From contig CBDCLS010000006.1 of assembly GCA_965218775.1 (NCBI GenBank), positions 1,364,001 through 1,428,000 of the forward strand: a DNA stretch of 64,000 bases, in the 5' to 3' direction. Both the position numbers and the translations under genes were made by a program. The notes under the pieces were generated by a model, which was given only the letters and a program-made list of their open reading frames with translations, ran no database searches and was not told where the DNA came from. The stretch comes from CAUZIZ01 sp965218775 (GTDB lineage Bacteria > Acidobacteriota > UBA6911 > RPQK01 > JAJDTT01). Shown piece after piece: positions 35,531 through 44,918 of this stretch (the stretch's first letter is position 1; each line of letters begins with the position of its first letter).

Positions 35531-35609
35531 TTTCCTAATAATTCGGTTTTCTTAATGGCGGAAAACCCAGCTATCGTGTTGTTTTTCCTAACGTTTCCTA
35601 ACGATTCGG
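35531..35609 (+). repeat. Two direct TTTCCTAAnnATTCGG repeats beside the att site
   Basis: TTTCCTAATAATTCGG at 35531-35546 and TTTCCTAACGATTCGG at 35594-35609 are 63 bp apart, each with an additional nearby TTCCTAA. They sit next to the tRNA-Cys fragment and integrase gene, where arm-type integrase or excisionase sites would be expected. Confidence 0.5.
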
Positions 35610-35625
35610 CACTTTGATCTATCGC

Positions 35626-35671
35626 TCTGCAAAACCTCCATTCACCGGTTCGAGTCCGGTCGCCGCCTCCA
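35626..35671 (+). other. tRNA-Cys 3'-end fragment, probable attachment site
   Basis: TCTGCAAAACCTCC (anticodon loop with GCA), then T-arm ACCGGTTCGAGTCCGGT, then acceptor CGCCGCCTCCA match the 3' part of a tRNA-Cys gene. The preceding bases cannot form the D arm or the 5' anticodon strand, so this is not a whole tRNA. Tyrosine recombinases often use an att core that starts in the anticodon loop. The integrase gene ends 32 bp downstream. Confidence 0.8.
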
Positions 35672-35904
35672 TCCTATCCTCTCTCTTCAAACGCTTGTGC
35701 TAATTACCTGGAAAGCGCAACCTTCCTTGGAACTTCCCTGTTTCCTGTTTTTGTCCTACTGCTTCCTCGCCCTTGAAGAACTTGGAAGACCCGGCGCGCG
35801 GCGCTGTGAGGTGAGTATTTCGCATAGAACTGCTCGGTCGTGCGCACCGAGCTGTGTCCCAGGACCTTTTGGATGTCCTTCATATCCGCGCCAGCTTCGG
35901 CTAG

Positions 35905-38004
35905 CCTCGATTTCCACGGCAGTACAAATGACGCCTTTCCGCTTCGAGCCCCCCGCCAGAATCCTTGATCGGCGCGACTTGCGCCTGCTGTGTTTCCACC
36001 TACGTTAGTAAATAGAAGTACCTATTTGGATAGAGAGGTAATCCTATACCTAAAACCTGATCAAGGGACGATCCCCACGCGAATGCTAGAAAAGTCTGGA
36101 TATGAGGCAGAATAGAACCCTATCAAAGGCTGAGCATTTTCTGTCATTCATATCTAGTATAGTTATAGTTTGGAATACAGTAATCGGAATGGACTAACTA
36201 ATGACACCCGACCGACCGTTCCGGAGGCCCAATTCTTCCTGGCCCCCGAATCGCCTCTGCAGCGCCAGTATGAGGCCTTGCGCTGCTTTTTCGTCGAAGG
36301 CTTGCCCTCGCAGCAGGTCGCCACTCGCTTCGGCTATTCCCCAGGAGCCTTCCGCGTCCTCTGTCATCAGTTTCGCCATGATCTCAGCAAGCGCGCCCGC
36401 TTCTTTCAGGCGATTCGCCGGGGGCCTCAAGCGGCGCCCGCCCGCGATCGGGTGCGGGAACGGGCCGTCGCCCTGCGCAAGCGAAACCTCTCGGTCTACG
36501 ATATCCAACGCGAGTTGGCCGCCGCCGGCCATTCCATCAGCATCAATGCGTTATCGATCCTGCTGCGAGAGGAGGGCTTCGCCCGACTGCCCCGGCGTCG
36601 GGATGAGCAACGCCCCGCCACCCTCAAGCCCGAAGCAGCAGCCATCGCCGACGTGCGGCAGATCAATCTGGCCCCGCGCAGCTTTCGCACCCGGGTCGGC
36701 GGTCTGTTTCTGTTCGTCCCGCTGATGCGATCGATCGATCTCGGGGCGGTGCTGCAGCCCCCCCGCCTTCCCGGCTCCCAAATGATTCCCGCCGAGCAGG
36801 CCGTGCGCACCCTGCTGGCTCTGAAGCTGCTGGGCATCGAAAGAAAAAGTCATGTCATGGATCGGGTCTTTGACGAGGGCATCGCCCTTTTTGCCGGTCT
36901 CAATGTGGTGCCCAAGCGCTCCTACCTGGCCGCCTACAGCTCCCGGGTCGACCGACGCGCCAACCTGCGCCTCATGGGAGCCTGGTTTGAGCAGGTCCAA
37001 GCCGCCGGCCTGCCCCGGGGCTCTTCCTTCGATCTGGACTTTCACACCGTCCCCGCCAATAGCCAGCAGGAACCTTTGGACAAACACTATGTCTCTTCCC
37101 GCAGCCGCAGCCAAAAAGGCATCCTCGTTTTTTTGGCTCGGGACGCCACCGAGCGTGTCTTATGCTACGCCAATGCGGGTGTCCCCCGGGCCGATCGAGC
37201 CGACGAGGTGCAACGCTTCGTCCAGTTCTGGCACCAACACAGCGGTCAGCCTCCGGCCGAACTCGTCTTCGATTCCCAGTTGACCACCTATGCTCATCTG
37301 AACCGCCTCAACCAACAGGGCATTGGCTTTATCACCCTGCGCCGCCGCTCCCAAAAAATGCTGGGCCAGATCTGGAGCCGCCCCGCCTCCGCCTGGCACC
37401 GCATCACCTTACCCGCCCTGACTCGGATCTTTCGCACCCCCAAAGTCCTGGACCAGCGGATCGTCCTGAAACATTACGAAGGTCCCCTGCGCCAGCTCAC
37501 CCTCATGGAACTCGGTCACGAAGAACCGACCGTCCTACTGACCAACCATCTGCGCCGCGCCCCCTCGACTCTGATCACCCGCTATGCCCAACGCATGCTC
37601 ATCGAAAATGGCATCTCCGAAGCCATCCAGTTCTTTCACCTGGACGCGCTCTCTTCGATGGTGGGACTCAAAGTGGATTTTGACCTCCAGATCACCCTCA
37701 TGGCCAGCTCCCTATATCGACTCATGGCCGAGAAGATTGGTCGCGAATATCAGCGGGCTCAAGCCAAAAAGATCTTCCGAAATCTCCTCGACGTCTCGGC
37801 CCGGGTCCAGATCCAAGAGCAGCAAGTCACCGTCCACCTCGATAAGCGCGCCCATAACCCCTACTTGGTCGCCTCGGGCCTGGGTGATGATCCCACGCCC
37901 ATGCCTTGGTTTGGCGGCAAAACTCTGGTCCTTCGATTTGACTAACCGACTCAACGGCTACCCTTAAAAAATGTTAGTCCTTTCCAGTACCGTGGAAATC
38001 GAGG
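35905..38004 (+). mobile_element. 2100-bp IS with CTAG flanks, copy 2
   Basis: Same ends and length as the copies at 5522 and 59958. CTAG lies at 35901-35904 and 38005-38008. It is inserted in the integrase gene, in the opposite orientation to it. The sequence differs from copy 3 by a T in place of C near 36222 (Val instead of Ala in the transposase). Confidence 0.93.
36170..37945 (+). CDS. DDE transposase of the 2100-bp IS, copy 2
   Basis: 591 aa if started at TTG 36170. No clear ribosome-binding site is seen, so the exact start is open. Candidate catalytic acids are in FDLDFHTVP, LVFDSQLTTY and GISEAIQFF. It is identical to copy 3 except Val17 for Ala17. Confidence 0.88.
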   Translation: MEYSNRNGLTNDTRPTVPEAQFFLAPESPLQRQYEALRCFFVEGLPSQQVATRFGYSPGAFRVLCHQFRHDLSKRARFFQAIRRGPQAAPARDRVRERAVALRKRNLSVYDIQRELAAAGHSISINALSILLREEGFARLPRRRDEQRPATLKPEAAAIADVRQINLAPRSFRTRVGGLFLFVPLMRSIDLGAVLQPPRLPGSQMIPAEQAVRTLLALKLLGIERKSHVMDRVFDEGIALFAGLNVVPKRSYLAAYSSRVDRRANLRLMGAWFEQVQAAGLPRGSSFDLDFHTVPANSQQEPLDKHYVSSRSRSQKGILVFLARDATERVLCYANAGVPRADRADEVQRFVQFWHQHSGQPPAELVFDSQLTTYAHLNRLNQQGIGFITLRRRSQKMLGQIWSRPASAWHRITLPALTRIFRTPKVLDQRIVLKHYEGPLRQLTLMELGHEEPTVLLTNHLRRAPSTLITRYAQRMLIENGISEAIQFFHLDALSSMVGLKVDFDLQITLMASSLYRLMAEKIGREYQRAQAKKIFRNLLDVSARVQIQEQQVTVHLDKRAHNPYLVASGLGDDPTPMPWFGGKTLVLRFD

Positions 38005-38560
38005 CTAGGTCGATCGCGAAATACTGGCGCAGGTCCTTCAGCTGCAACCAAGGCACTCCCGCCATTGTTCGAACCTGGTAATAAGGGTAGTAGATCTTTT
38101 TGTACCGGGTTCCAGTCCGGGGTCGCCAGAATACATAAGCACAGCTTGGCAGCACTGGATAGGATTGGATCGCCTCAAGGGCTTTGTCAGTGAGTGGTGA
38201 GAGTCGGAACTGTCCAGACTTGGTATTGTCGGTGAAGACAACCAACCGTTCCTTTGGTCGTACCTGGTCATGCCTGAGCGGCTTACTCCGAGGAGGTAGG
38301 TTCCCTTGTTTTCCTGGGCTCCAGGAACGTGAACGCGTTGCACGGTGCCGGAGTAGTCGAACCAGACGTTGATTCGATGATGTGGATGCCTCTGCTTGTG
38401 GGATCGGTGTCGTGCGGAAGGTTTGTGCAGGATCGAAGAGTTCAAACGGGGGCTCGAAGGACCATGGCAAGGCTGAACAGCAGGAGGGGCAGGCCCCGGT
38501 TCGAACCCCGGACTGACCTCACGCTGCCACAGGGTCTGCTCGTCACCCAGAGTCGGGGAA

Positions 38561-40021
38561 TCATGTCTCCTCCTGGGGAAACTCCCAGGGAGAGGGAAAT
38601 CTCTCCCCGTACGTGATCTTGGCACAGTAGATCCCGCAACTGGCCTTTTCCTCCTGGTTGATGATGGGAATCTCGGCAACCAGTCCCTGGCTTCCCATGT
38701 AGGGGTGGTTGAAGGACCGGACACTGACCCGGTGCAGGAGGTACTGGTTCTCCCGGTAGTGGGGAAGAAGCTTGCACATGTCGATCTTGGGAGAGCTGGC
38801 CGGGCGAATGGGGAGACCGGCGTCAACGCTGTCGTAGATCACCCGACGGTGGGACGAACTGAAGTCCCGATCGGGGTCGATGTCCCAGCAGTAAAGGGGA
38901 TCCCGGTTATTGCCGTGGGGGGAGATGCTCCCGTCTCCGGTGAACAGGCGCAGGACTCCATCTGGACAGGTGTAGGCGGTCAAGGGTCCCCGGGATGGGG
39001 GCGCACCCGGAGTCACGGGTGTACTGGTCTCGCTGAAGGGATCCCGAGTCCGCACCCAGGCCACACCGCGGCGGCCGACGCGCCGGGCAGCCACGATCCA
39101 ATCGCCTCCCCAGGGAGCCAGACTGGCCTCGCTCACGGGCCGCTCCGGCTCAAAGAGATAGAGTCCGGTCTCGACCCACTCGTAGAGCCCCAGACGGGGG
39201 TTGAACTCGTATTTCAGGGCGGCGATGCGCCCATCGAAGTGGTTACAGTCGGCCCACTGGGTACAGTCCCGGTTGAAGGGGACCGCTTGGGCGAGGGCCT
39301 GGTTCATGAGCCGGGCCCCCTGGGCACTGCAGAAGGCCGACCCCTCCTCGTAACCCCTCTGGCGCAGACGGGTGACCGGCTTCAGGATCTCGATGTCGTC
39401 TTCCCGCTCGTTGAGGCGAAACTGGAGCCACTCCACCGTATGGGTGCGCGCTCTGAACTCCGGGTGGGCGCTCGCGTTCTCCAGGTAGCTCCTCTCGTGA
39501 TCCAGGACCCGGGCCACCTGTCGCCACTTGAGAACGAACAGGTTGGCGCTGGGAGCAGGCTTGCCGTCGATCCGAGCTCCCCGGGGAACTCCGAAGGCCG
39601 CGGGGTGACCATGTTGTTTCACGTGGCGGCTCCCATCTCCCAAGGGATCCCACTCGTCGTGGGAAGGAACCAGCATGCCCTCTTTGATGAGGTCGCCGTC
39701 GGGCGCGTCCTTGCGAAGCTGGAAGACGATGCTGGCGTCGTCGTCATTACCCCGGAATCTGCGCGTGGCGTAGACGATGAGCCAGCGGTCACGACTCACC
39801 TGGATCCCATTGGGGTGGGCCGGCACCGTGTCGTCCCGGCGAGTCTCCCCGACCAGAGTGGAGTCGGAAATGAGGGGGCCCAGGTGCTCGATTGTGTCAA
39901 TTCTCCCTGGAGGAGAGCTCACGACACAGCGCGTCTGGATGAGGGCCGGGGCCACTGCCAGCAGGCTGGATGAAGTCTTTTCCAGCCAGTCTCGTCTGGT
40001 CAGAGTCCGTGCCAGTATCAT
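38561..40021 (-). CDS. Tat-exported protein of unknown function, possibly glycosidase-like
   Basis: A 486-aa protein from the ATG at 40021, preferred because of the GGAGGAAGG ribosome-binding site and a twin-arginine leader (LTRRDWLEKTSSSLLAVAPA); an upstream frame to 40123 lacks both. The mature part shows repeated beta-strand patterns (IQVSRDRWLIVYATRRFRG; YTCPDGVLRLFTGDGSISPH; WVRTRDPFSET) like five-bladed or BNR propellers, but no clear Asp-box. It probably works in the envelope or outside. It belongs with the other secreted propeller proteins of this region. Confidence 0.75.
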   Translation of the reverse strand: MILARTLTRRDWLEKTSSSLLAVAPALIQTRCVVSSPPGRIDTIEHLGPLISDSTLVGETRRDDTVPAHPNGIQVSRDRWLIVYATRRFRGNDDDASIVFQLRKDAPDGDLIKEGMLVPSHDEWDPLGDGSRHVKQHGHPAAFGVPRGARIDGKPAPSANLFVLKWRQVARVLDHERSYLENASAHPEFRARTHTVEWLQFRLNEREDDIEILKPVTRLRQRGYEEGSAFCSAQGARLMNQALAQAVPFNRDCTQWADCNHFDGRIAALKYEFNPRLGLYEWVETGLYLFEPERPVSEASLAPWGGDWIVAARRVGRRGVAWVRTRDPFSETSTPVTPGAPPSRGPLTAYTCPDGVLRLFTGDGSISPHGNNRDPLYCWDIDPDRDFSSSHRRVIYDSVDAGLPIRPASSPKIDMCKLLPHYRENQYLLHRVSVRSFNHPYMGSQGLVAEIPIINQEEKASCGIYCAKITYGERFPSPWEFPQEET

Positions 40022-40174
40022 GCACCTTCCTCCTGGACTGGGGCTAGCGGCCGCGAGAAAGTAGAGCCGGAAAATCGGGATTGTCCCTGAGTCGACTCTA
40101 TGCCCGGGTGCAGCGGGAGTCAACAGGATACGAGGCCGTACTGGGCGAGTAGACGGGTTCCTCCCGAGGCCTTA

Positions 40175-40355
40175 GGGTTTGCGCAGAAATAACTTGGTAG
40201 AATTGGCGCTCAGATTTGCACTAGATTTGGCCGCGAACGATTGAGCGAAACCGCAGGCGTAGCAGGGTCTACGTTGAGGCTTTCGCGACCGAGGAGCGGC
40301 CGAAGATGGTGTGAAGATGAGATGCCAAAATGCCAAGTTATTTCTGCGCGAGCCC
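40175..40355 (+). repeat. 181-bp MITE, copy 1, TTA duplication
   Basis: Terminal repeats GGGTTTGCGCAGAAATAACT and its complement (AGTTATTTCTGCGCGAGCCC) are flanked by TTA on both sides (40172-40174, 40356-40358). A second copy of exactly the same length and inverted orientation is at 44674-44854. A 3-bp TWA/TNA target is typical of IS5-group (IS1031-like) elements, which may mobilise it. It contains no gene. The following stretch to 40683 has no confident gene, only a possible tail ending CSIYDHGDFCLYCVASSE. Confidence 0.88.
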
Positions 40356-40683
40356 TTAGGTCGAGGTTTGTGTTCTCGGTTAGCGTGCATAAGGATAGGC
40401 GCGGCCCGATGAACTGTTCGATCTACGACCACGGCGACTTTTGCTTGTACTGCGTGGCCTCGAGCGAGTGAGCCAGGCTTGCGCCGCATGTCAGCTCCGG
40501 GCCGCGGCCCAAGAAGAAGTAGGATCCCGCAAATCGTCCGTTTTCCCTAAAATATAATCCTGTTACTTTGCTGTTACAAATAATCCTGCCTTTCCTTGAC
40601 CGCCAGAACACGGGAAGATTAAAGGCAGGAACATTCATGATAGTTTTTTGCTTTGGTGTCTATGTGCTTGATGGAGAAGACCT

Positions 40684-41643
40684 GTGGGACCCGACACGGT
40701 AGTTCTCAGATTACTCGGTTCCCTGTTTCTCGTGGTTGCCTTGGTGCAGGGAGTCGAGGATGAGGAGAGTGAGAAAAGGTGGCACCAGCTTGGCAGTAAA
40801 GCCATCAGGACGCTGGGAGAGCTAAGAGTGCACAATAGGGAGCTACCGCCGCCCCCCAAGGCTGTCGACACCGGACTCAAAATCCGGGTGTTAACATACA
40901 ACATACACAATTTCAGAGGTTATCCGGAGCAACTCGGAGAAGAGCGATGGAAGCGTGAACCGGACGAAAAGTTGGCCCTCCCGCTGAAAGCCTTGGGAAT
41001 GCTCGACCCCCACGTTGCCTCTTTACAGGAATGCTTCCATGACAAAAAGCTCCAGCTGACACTCGTAGAGCGGTTAGGATATCGAGCTAGATTCTTTCCC
41101 GCCTCCTTCCATGAGCATTGTGCAGGCGCGTTTCTAAGTCGATACCCCATACTGGACTCCGTCAACTTGACGTTCCTGGAACTCAACGGCGAGGTTCCAA
41201 TGAAGCGGTTTCTTGGCCGGGCTCTAGTCCGACTTCCCGGTGGTCAGGAGATCCTCCTCTACGGCGGTCATTATGACCCTTCTCCGGACAAGGAGCTGGC
41301 CTTGTGCGAGCAAGTCTACTGGATCGACAAAAAACTAGGTCGGCCTATGATCTGGATGGGCGATTGGAATATTGAGCGGACCCACAGGTTGTACCGTCGC
41401 TTCCGGGCAATGGGATGGGTGGATGCATTCGTGCATCTCGATCTACCCCATACGACAACCTCATTGAAAGGAAGAAACCGACTCCGGGGAGGGATCGATT
41501 ACATCTTCTGCACACCGGATATTGCCGAGCGTCTGGAGTCGATCGAGATTGTCAACCAAGGTGCGACCACCGTGGATCCGAACGATCCGCAGAGCGTGGC
41601 TGCCAGTGATCATCTTCCCGTCCTAGCCGTGTTTCGCTTTTAA
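40684..41643 (+). CDS. Endonuclease/exonuclease/phosphatase family protein
   Basis: A 319-aa protein starting with GTG (GGAGAAG upstream) and a hydrophobic leader (VLRLLGSLFLVVALVQGVE). EEP-fold motifs are LTYNIHNFRG, LQECFHDKK, LYGGHYDPSP, MGDWNIERTH, GGIDYIFCTPD and ASDHLPVLAVF. It is probably exported and metal-dependent, acting on nucleic acid, phospholipid or another phosphodiester. It stands alone. The gene is intact. Confidence 0.88.
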   Translation: MGPDTVVLRLLGSLFLVVALVQGVEDEESEKRWHQLGSKAIRTLGELRVHNRELPPPPKAVDTGLKIRVLTYNIHNFRGYPEQLGEERWKREPDEKLALPLKALGMLDPHVASLQECFHDKKLQLTLVERLGYRARFFPASFHEHCAGAFLSRYPILDSVNLTFLELNGEVPMKRFLGRALVRLPGGQEILLYGGHYDPSPDKELALCEQVYWIDKKLGRPMIWMGDWNIERTHRLYRRFRAMGWVDAFVHLDLPHTTTSLKGRNRLRGGIDYIFCTPDIAERLESIEIVNQGATTVDPNDPQSVAASDHLPVLAVFRF

Positions 41644-41810
41644 AGACTATCCGTCATTCCACTGATGATTTTCTTGATCGTGGGTCTGATTTTGCTCCAC
41701 TTCCTGGATGAGGAAAAAGCCGTGTTTCGCCCAAACGATAGTTTTCGATGGGACTGGAACCGTGGTCCCGTCACTTGACAACACCAACGTCATTTGAGGA
41801 GTTTGAGGCG

Positions 41811-43067
41811 ATGAAACACCGAATTCTCATTGCCACTCTACTCTGCGGTCTTCCTTGGAGCGGCTCCGCGGTTGTCTCCAGCCAGGCGCAGAACTTCCAA
41901 GGTTACTACGACGAGTCGCTGGACTATCCCATTCGGGTGGTGGAGGCCGAACCCTATTGGCAACCGGCGGGAGAATGGGGACTCGATTCGCCAGTGACCA
42001 CTCTGGGAGCCATGCGGGCGCTTTATCGCGACCTGGGAACTCTTCCCGTCCAGCGTGTCCGGTTGCCGGTGCCCGACTCGAATTGGAAGCTCACGGGACG
42101 CGTCACCCAAACCACCGACGGAACCATATACGCCGCCTTCGGGCGTTACCTCTACTGGTCCAAGGACGAAGGCAGAAGCTGGGAGGGAAACGCGACTCCC
42201 GGCTTGCCCGGCGCTCAGGGCCAACCGGTCAGCGTCGCTGCCTTCGGAAGCGGCGGGCAATACCTCTTTGTCGCCCACGCCCACAAGGGATTGCCCCCCA
42301 TCGAAGACAAGAATGTCAACGCCGAAGGAAGCAGTCCTACCTATCCCATCGTCATCTCCCGATCCGAGGATGGCGGCAAGACCTGGCAACCGAGCCCCCC
42401 CTTGAAACACCCCTTTAAGTATGCCGGTGGCGACGGAGATCACATCGTCAGCCTGGGCCGCGGAGAGCTACTGGCCAATCTGGACGGATACGGAGGATCG
42501 ATCGATCCGTTGGTGCGGGGAAAAGGTGCTCTTTTGATCTTTCGCAGCACCGACGGCGGAAGGACCTGGAAGCTCGACTCCTACCTACCCGAGGTTGCCG
42601 AGACCGGTTTCTTGCGCCTGGGAAACAACCGGCTCCTGGCGGCTTTTCGTACCGGGGGCGACGATATCGACAAAAAGACGGTCCGGCTGGCCAACTCGGA
42701 GGACGGTGGACGCAGCTGGCAGGGTCATCGCTCCCTCACCCGCGTCTATGGGCAAGCGCACGCCGACCTGGCGGCCCTGCCAGGCGGAGGCGTGATGGCA
42801 ACCTATGAGAACCGTTATCCCTACGCCGAGGGAGGAGCCATCTACGCCCGCGTCAGTTGGGACCAGGGCCAAACCTGGGAGCCACAGCTGTACATGCTCA
42901 GCCAAGGACACGGCTATTCCGGGTCGGTGGTGATGGAGGACGGCACGGTCATCACGGTGGCCGGTGACGGCCAACTCAGCCGGCTGGGCCAGCCAGCCGG
43001 ACGCCTCTACACGCTGCAGGCGCTACGTTGGAAACCCTGGCCCAAGCCACAAAACACAAGCCGATAG
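41811..43067 (+). CDS. Secreted BNR-repeat (sialidase-like) protein
   Basis: A 418-aa protein. The ATG at 41811 begins a signal peptide (MKHRILIATLLCGLPWSG). At least five Asp-box-like motifs mark a six-bladed propeller: SKDEGRSWEG, SEDGGKTWQP, STDGGRTWKL, SEDGGRSWQG and SWDQGQTWEP. This fold is shared by sialidases and other glycosidases; a catalytic arginine triad cannot be confirmed by eye. It is likely extracellular or periplasmic. A kinase remnant lies just downstream on the other strand. Confidence 0.88.
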   Translation: MKHRILIATLLCGLPWSGSAVVSSQAQNFQGYYDESLDYPIRVVEAEPYWQPAGEWGLDSPVTTLGAMRALYRDLGTLPVQRVRLPVPDSNWKLTGRVTQTTDGTIYAAFGRYLYWSKDEGRSWEGNATPGLPGAQGQPVSVAAFGSGGQYLFVAHAHKGLPPIEDKNVNAEGSSPTYPIVISRSEDGGKTWQPSPPLKHPFKYAGGDGDHIVSLGRGELLANLDGYGGSIDPLVRGKGALLIFRSTDGGRTWKLDSYLPEVAETGFLRLGNNRLLAAFRTGGDDIDKKTVRLANSEDGGRSWQGHRSLTRVYGQAHADLAALPGGGVMATYENRYPYAEGGAIYARVSWDQGQTWEPQLYMLSQGHGYSGSVVMEDGTVITVAGDGQLSRLGQPAGRLYTLQALRWKPWPKPQNTSR

Positions 43068-43094
43068 ATGGACCTATGCTGGTGCGAACATGGG

Positions 43095-43325
43095 AATCTC
43101 CCAAATTGAAGGATTGCAGTGTTTCCCCTTCTGCCAACTCCAAAACCAGGACCTGCTTGCCGTCGAACTCTTCCAGATCGTAAATGAGGCGATATTGGGA
43201 TGATTGGGGGGCGCCAGGACCTGAGCCTCGCGTTGAAATCTGGCCAACCTCTCGGCGTCCTGGATGAACTGCTTCGGCAGGACCTTGATGGCGACTTCGC
43301 GCTTTAGACACGAGTCGCTCGATCC
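43095..43325 (-). pseudogene. Ser/Thr kinase N-lobe remnant, frameshifted
   Basis: One frame reads LKREVAIKVLPKQFIQDAER followed by FQREAQVLAPPNHPNIAS. A second continues FDGKQVLVLELAEGETLQ. Both correspond to residues ~31-95 of the kinase at 23728. The glycine loop and the rest of the gene are missing. An even shorter scrap (LAEDTTLKRD) is visible at about 47255-47290 on the plus strand. Confidence 0.75.
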
Positions 43326-43441
43326 GGAACTACAACACAAGATCGTTGAGCAAATCCAACGTTGTTTTCCCTATTAATCGCATGGCGGCACACGGTAGAA
43401 TGCCTGCTAAGCAAATCTCGTGCGCCAGGAGTCCATCCAAC

Positions 43442-44673
43442 ATGCCCAGCAACCACGTCTCTTGTCTCGTCGGCTTCCTGGCATTCTTGTGTCACTCGTC
43501 TTCAACGCTTGGTCAAGTGAATTCAGCCAAGGCGAGCTCGATTGTTCCATTTGAAGTGCGAGAGACCGGCGGCATTCGTCGCCGTAGCGACGTTGTTAGC
43601 ACCCGTTTCGTTCTTAAGGAACCGGTCTCTGCACAAACCAACTTCGCTGTGGTGCGCGAGGGCATGACTGTACCGTCTCAAATCCACCTGTCGCGGGGAT
43701 CGGACGACCGAATTCTCGCCATCGACGTGGATTTCCTCGCAAACTTGGGGCCGTACGAAACGCAAGCATACGAACTTCAATACGGGACCCTACTCAAATC
43801 ATCTGAACCGCCGTCAAGCGGATTCAAACTGACCGAAGGTGACGATTCGTATCTGATTTCAAATCGAGATCGGATCGAGTGGACCGTGCGAAAGGATCTC
43901 CGGTCGCTCTTTCGGTTCCTGCTCAAGCCCAACGTGCATTATGTCAAAGCGGGCTCGGACGGTTTTGTCTTTGAAAGCGCCCGCCAGTTGCACCGTTTAT
44001 CCGATCGCCGCCCTACGGCAGTTCGGGCCTTAAGAAGTGGCCCGATCGCTTGTGAATTGGAGTTTGAGTACACGAACTGGCGGTCGGCTCAAAAAGCCAA
44101 GTTCGCCTCGAGTTTGTAAGAAGCAAGAGTTGGGTCCGAGCCGTTTGGACGCTGAAAGGCGGCAACGGCGTAACGGGCATGGGTGCTGAAATGCATCTTG
44201 CCTTAGAGGGCCGTGAGAAGCTGATCGATTTTGGGGCTGGCGATTTTGTCTACGCCACGTTGAGGGCCAATCAAGCTGCGGTACTTGAAGCTCAGCGACA
44301 GGACGGTAACTCAAAAGAACCCGCGTGGACGGTACGACATGGTGAGCATGGGTCGCTCAGCACACTAGCGGTTGCGCCCCACGGCCACCCGGACGATGGT
44401 CTGGGCGGATGGATGCACGTCATGGATGAGTCTCGTTGCACCGCGCTGGCTATGGACGATTTTGGTCGAGAGACCCGTGACCGCATCGAAGTCGACGGCG
44501 ACGGGCGTCTACGCCTGTTCCGAGACTTTGGGAGCGGATCAAGCAATCAGGGCGAACGGCGTTTTCGGTTCTGGGTTCACTTCGTCACGGTGCCCGTCCA
44601 TACCGGGGCGAGAACAAGTCCCCAAGCAATGCGCAGCCCGCTTGAAGTTCGCTGGAGGCAAGGGAAGCACTAA
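43442..44673 (+). pseudogene. Secreted protein of unknown function with one frameshift
   Basis: A signal peptide (CLVGFLAFLCHSSSTLGQV) starts the frame at 43442. It runs to an early stop at 44119, while the continuation (VRAVWTLKGGNGVTGMGAE and on) is one frame over. Restoring a base near 44100 (AAAGCCAA|GTTCGC) joins them into ~410 aa. No domain is recognised; the strand-rich pattern suggests a surface protein. Its TAA stop coincides with the target duplication of the MITE at 44674. Confidence 0.65.
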
Positions 44674-44854
44674 GGGCTCGCGCAGAAATAACTTGGCATT
44701 TTGGCATCTCATCTTCACACCATCTTCGGCCGCTCCTCGGTCGCGAAATCCTCAACGTAGACCCTGCTACGCCTGCGGTTTCGCTCAATCGTTCGCGGCC
44801 AAATCTAGTGCAAATCTGAGCGCCAATTCTACCAAGTTATTTCTGCGCAAACCC
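44674..44854 (-). repeat. 181-bp MITE, copy 2, TAA duplication
   Basis: Reverse-orientation partner of the element at 40175-40355, same 181-bp length, flanked by TAA at 44671-44673 and 44855-44857. It starts immediately after the stop codon of the preceding frame. Confidence 0.88.
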
Positions 44855-44918
44855 TAAGTGCTCCCTTCCAAGATTGTGGGGTACTCATCATCATCATCCA
44901 ACCCGTGATAGGGAATAC

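Larger units (their letters stand above)
35704..38470 (-). pseudogene. Tyrosine recombinase (integrase), split by the 2100-bp IS (copy 2)
   Basis: The right-hand piece (down to 38005) reads VVFTDNTKSGQFRLSPLTDK and later LKDLRQYFAIDLA. The left-hand piece (35900-35704) reads EAGADMKDIQKVLGHSSVRT, then TEQFYAKYSP with the nucleophile Tyr. Removing the IS and one CTAG joins them in frame (FAIDLAEAGADMKD). The second catalytic motif has Lys where His is usual. Upstream of ~38275 the frame has no clear similarity, so the N-terminal part seems degraded too. It is next to a tRNA-Cys fragment, as expected for an integrated element's recombinase. Confidence 0.8.

Noticed and set aside
27662..35700. 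Intact prophage
   Set aside because: No terminase, capsid, portal or tail genes are present. The phage-like genes are isolated and mixed with IS DNA.
38490..38520. tRNA-like GGTTCGAACC sequence
   Set aside because: It looks like a T-loop but is a palindrome, and neither strand gives a 5-bp T-stem with correct pairing or a cloverleaf around it.
38705..39973. 422-aa open frame on the plus strand
   Set aside because: Antisense to the Tat-exported gene, composed of low-complexity Val/Gly/Pro stretches, with no start signal. A shadow from high GC content.
43095..43325. A second functional Ser/Thr kinase gene
   Set aside because: Only about 65 residues of the N-lobe remain, split between two frames, with no glycine loop or catalytic loop.
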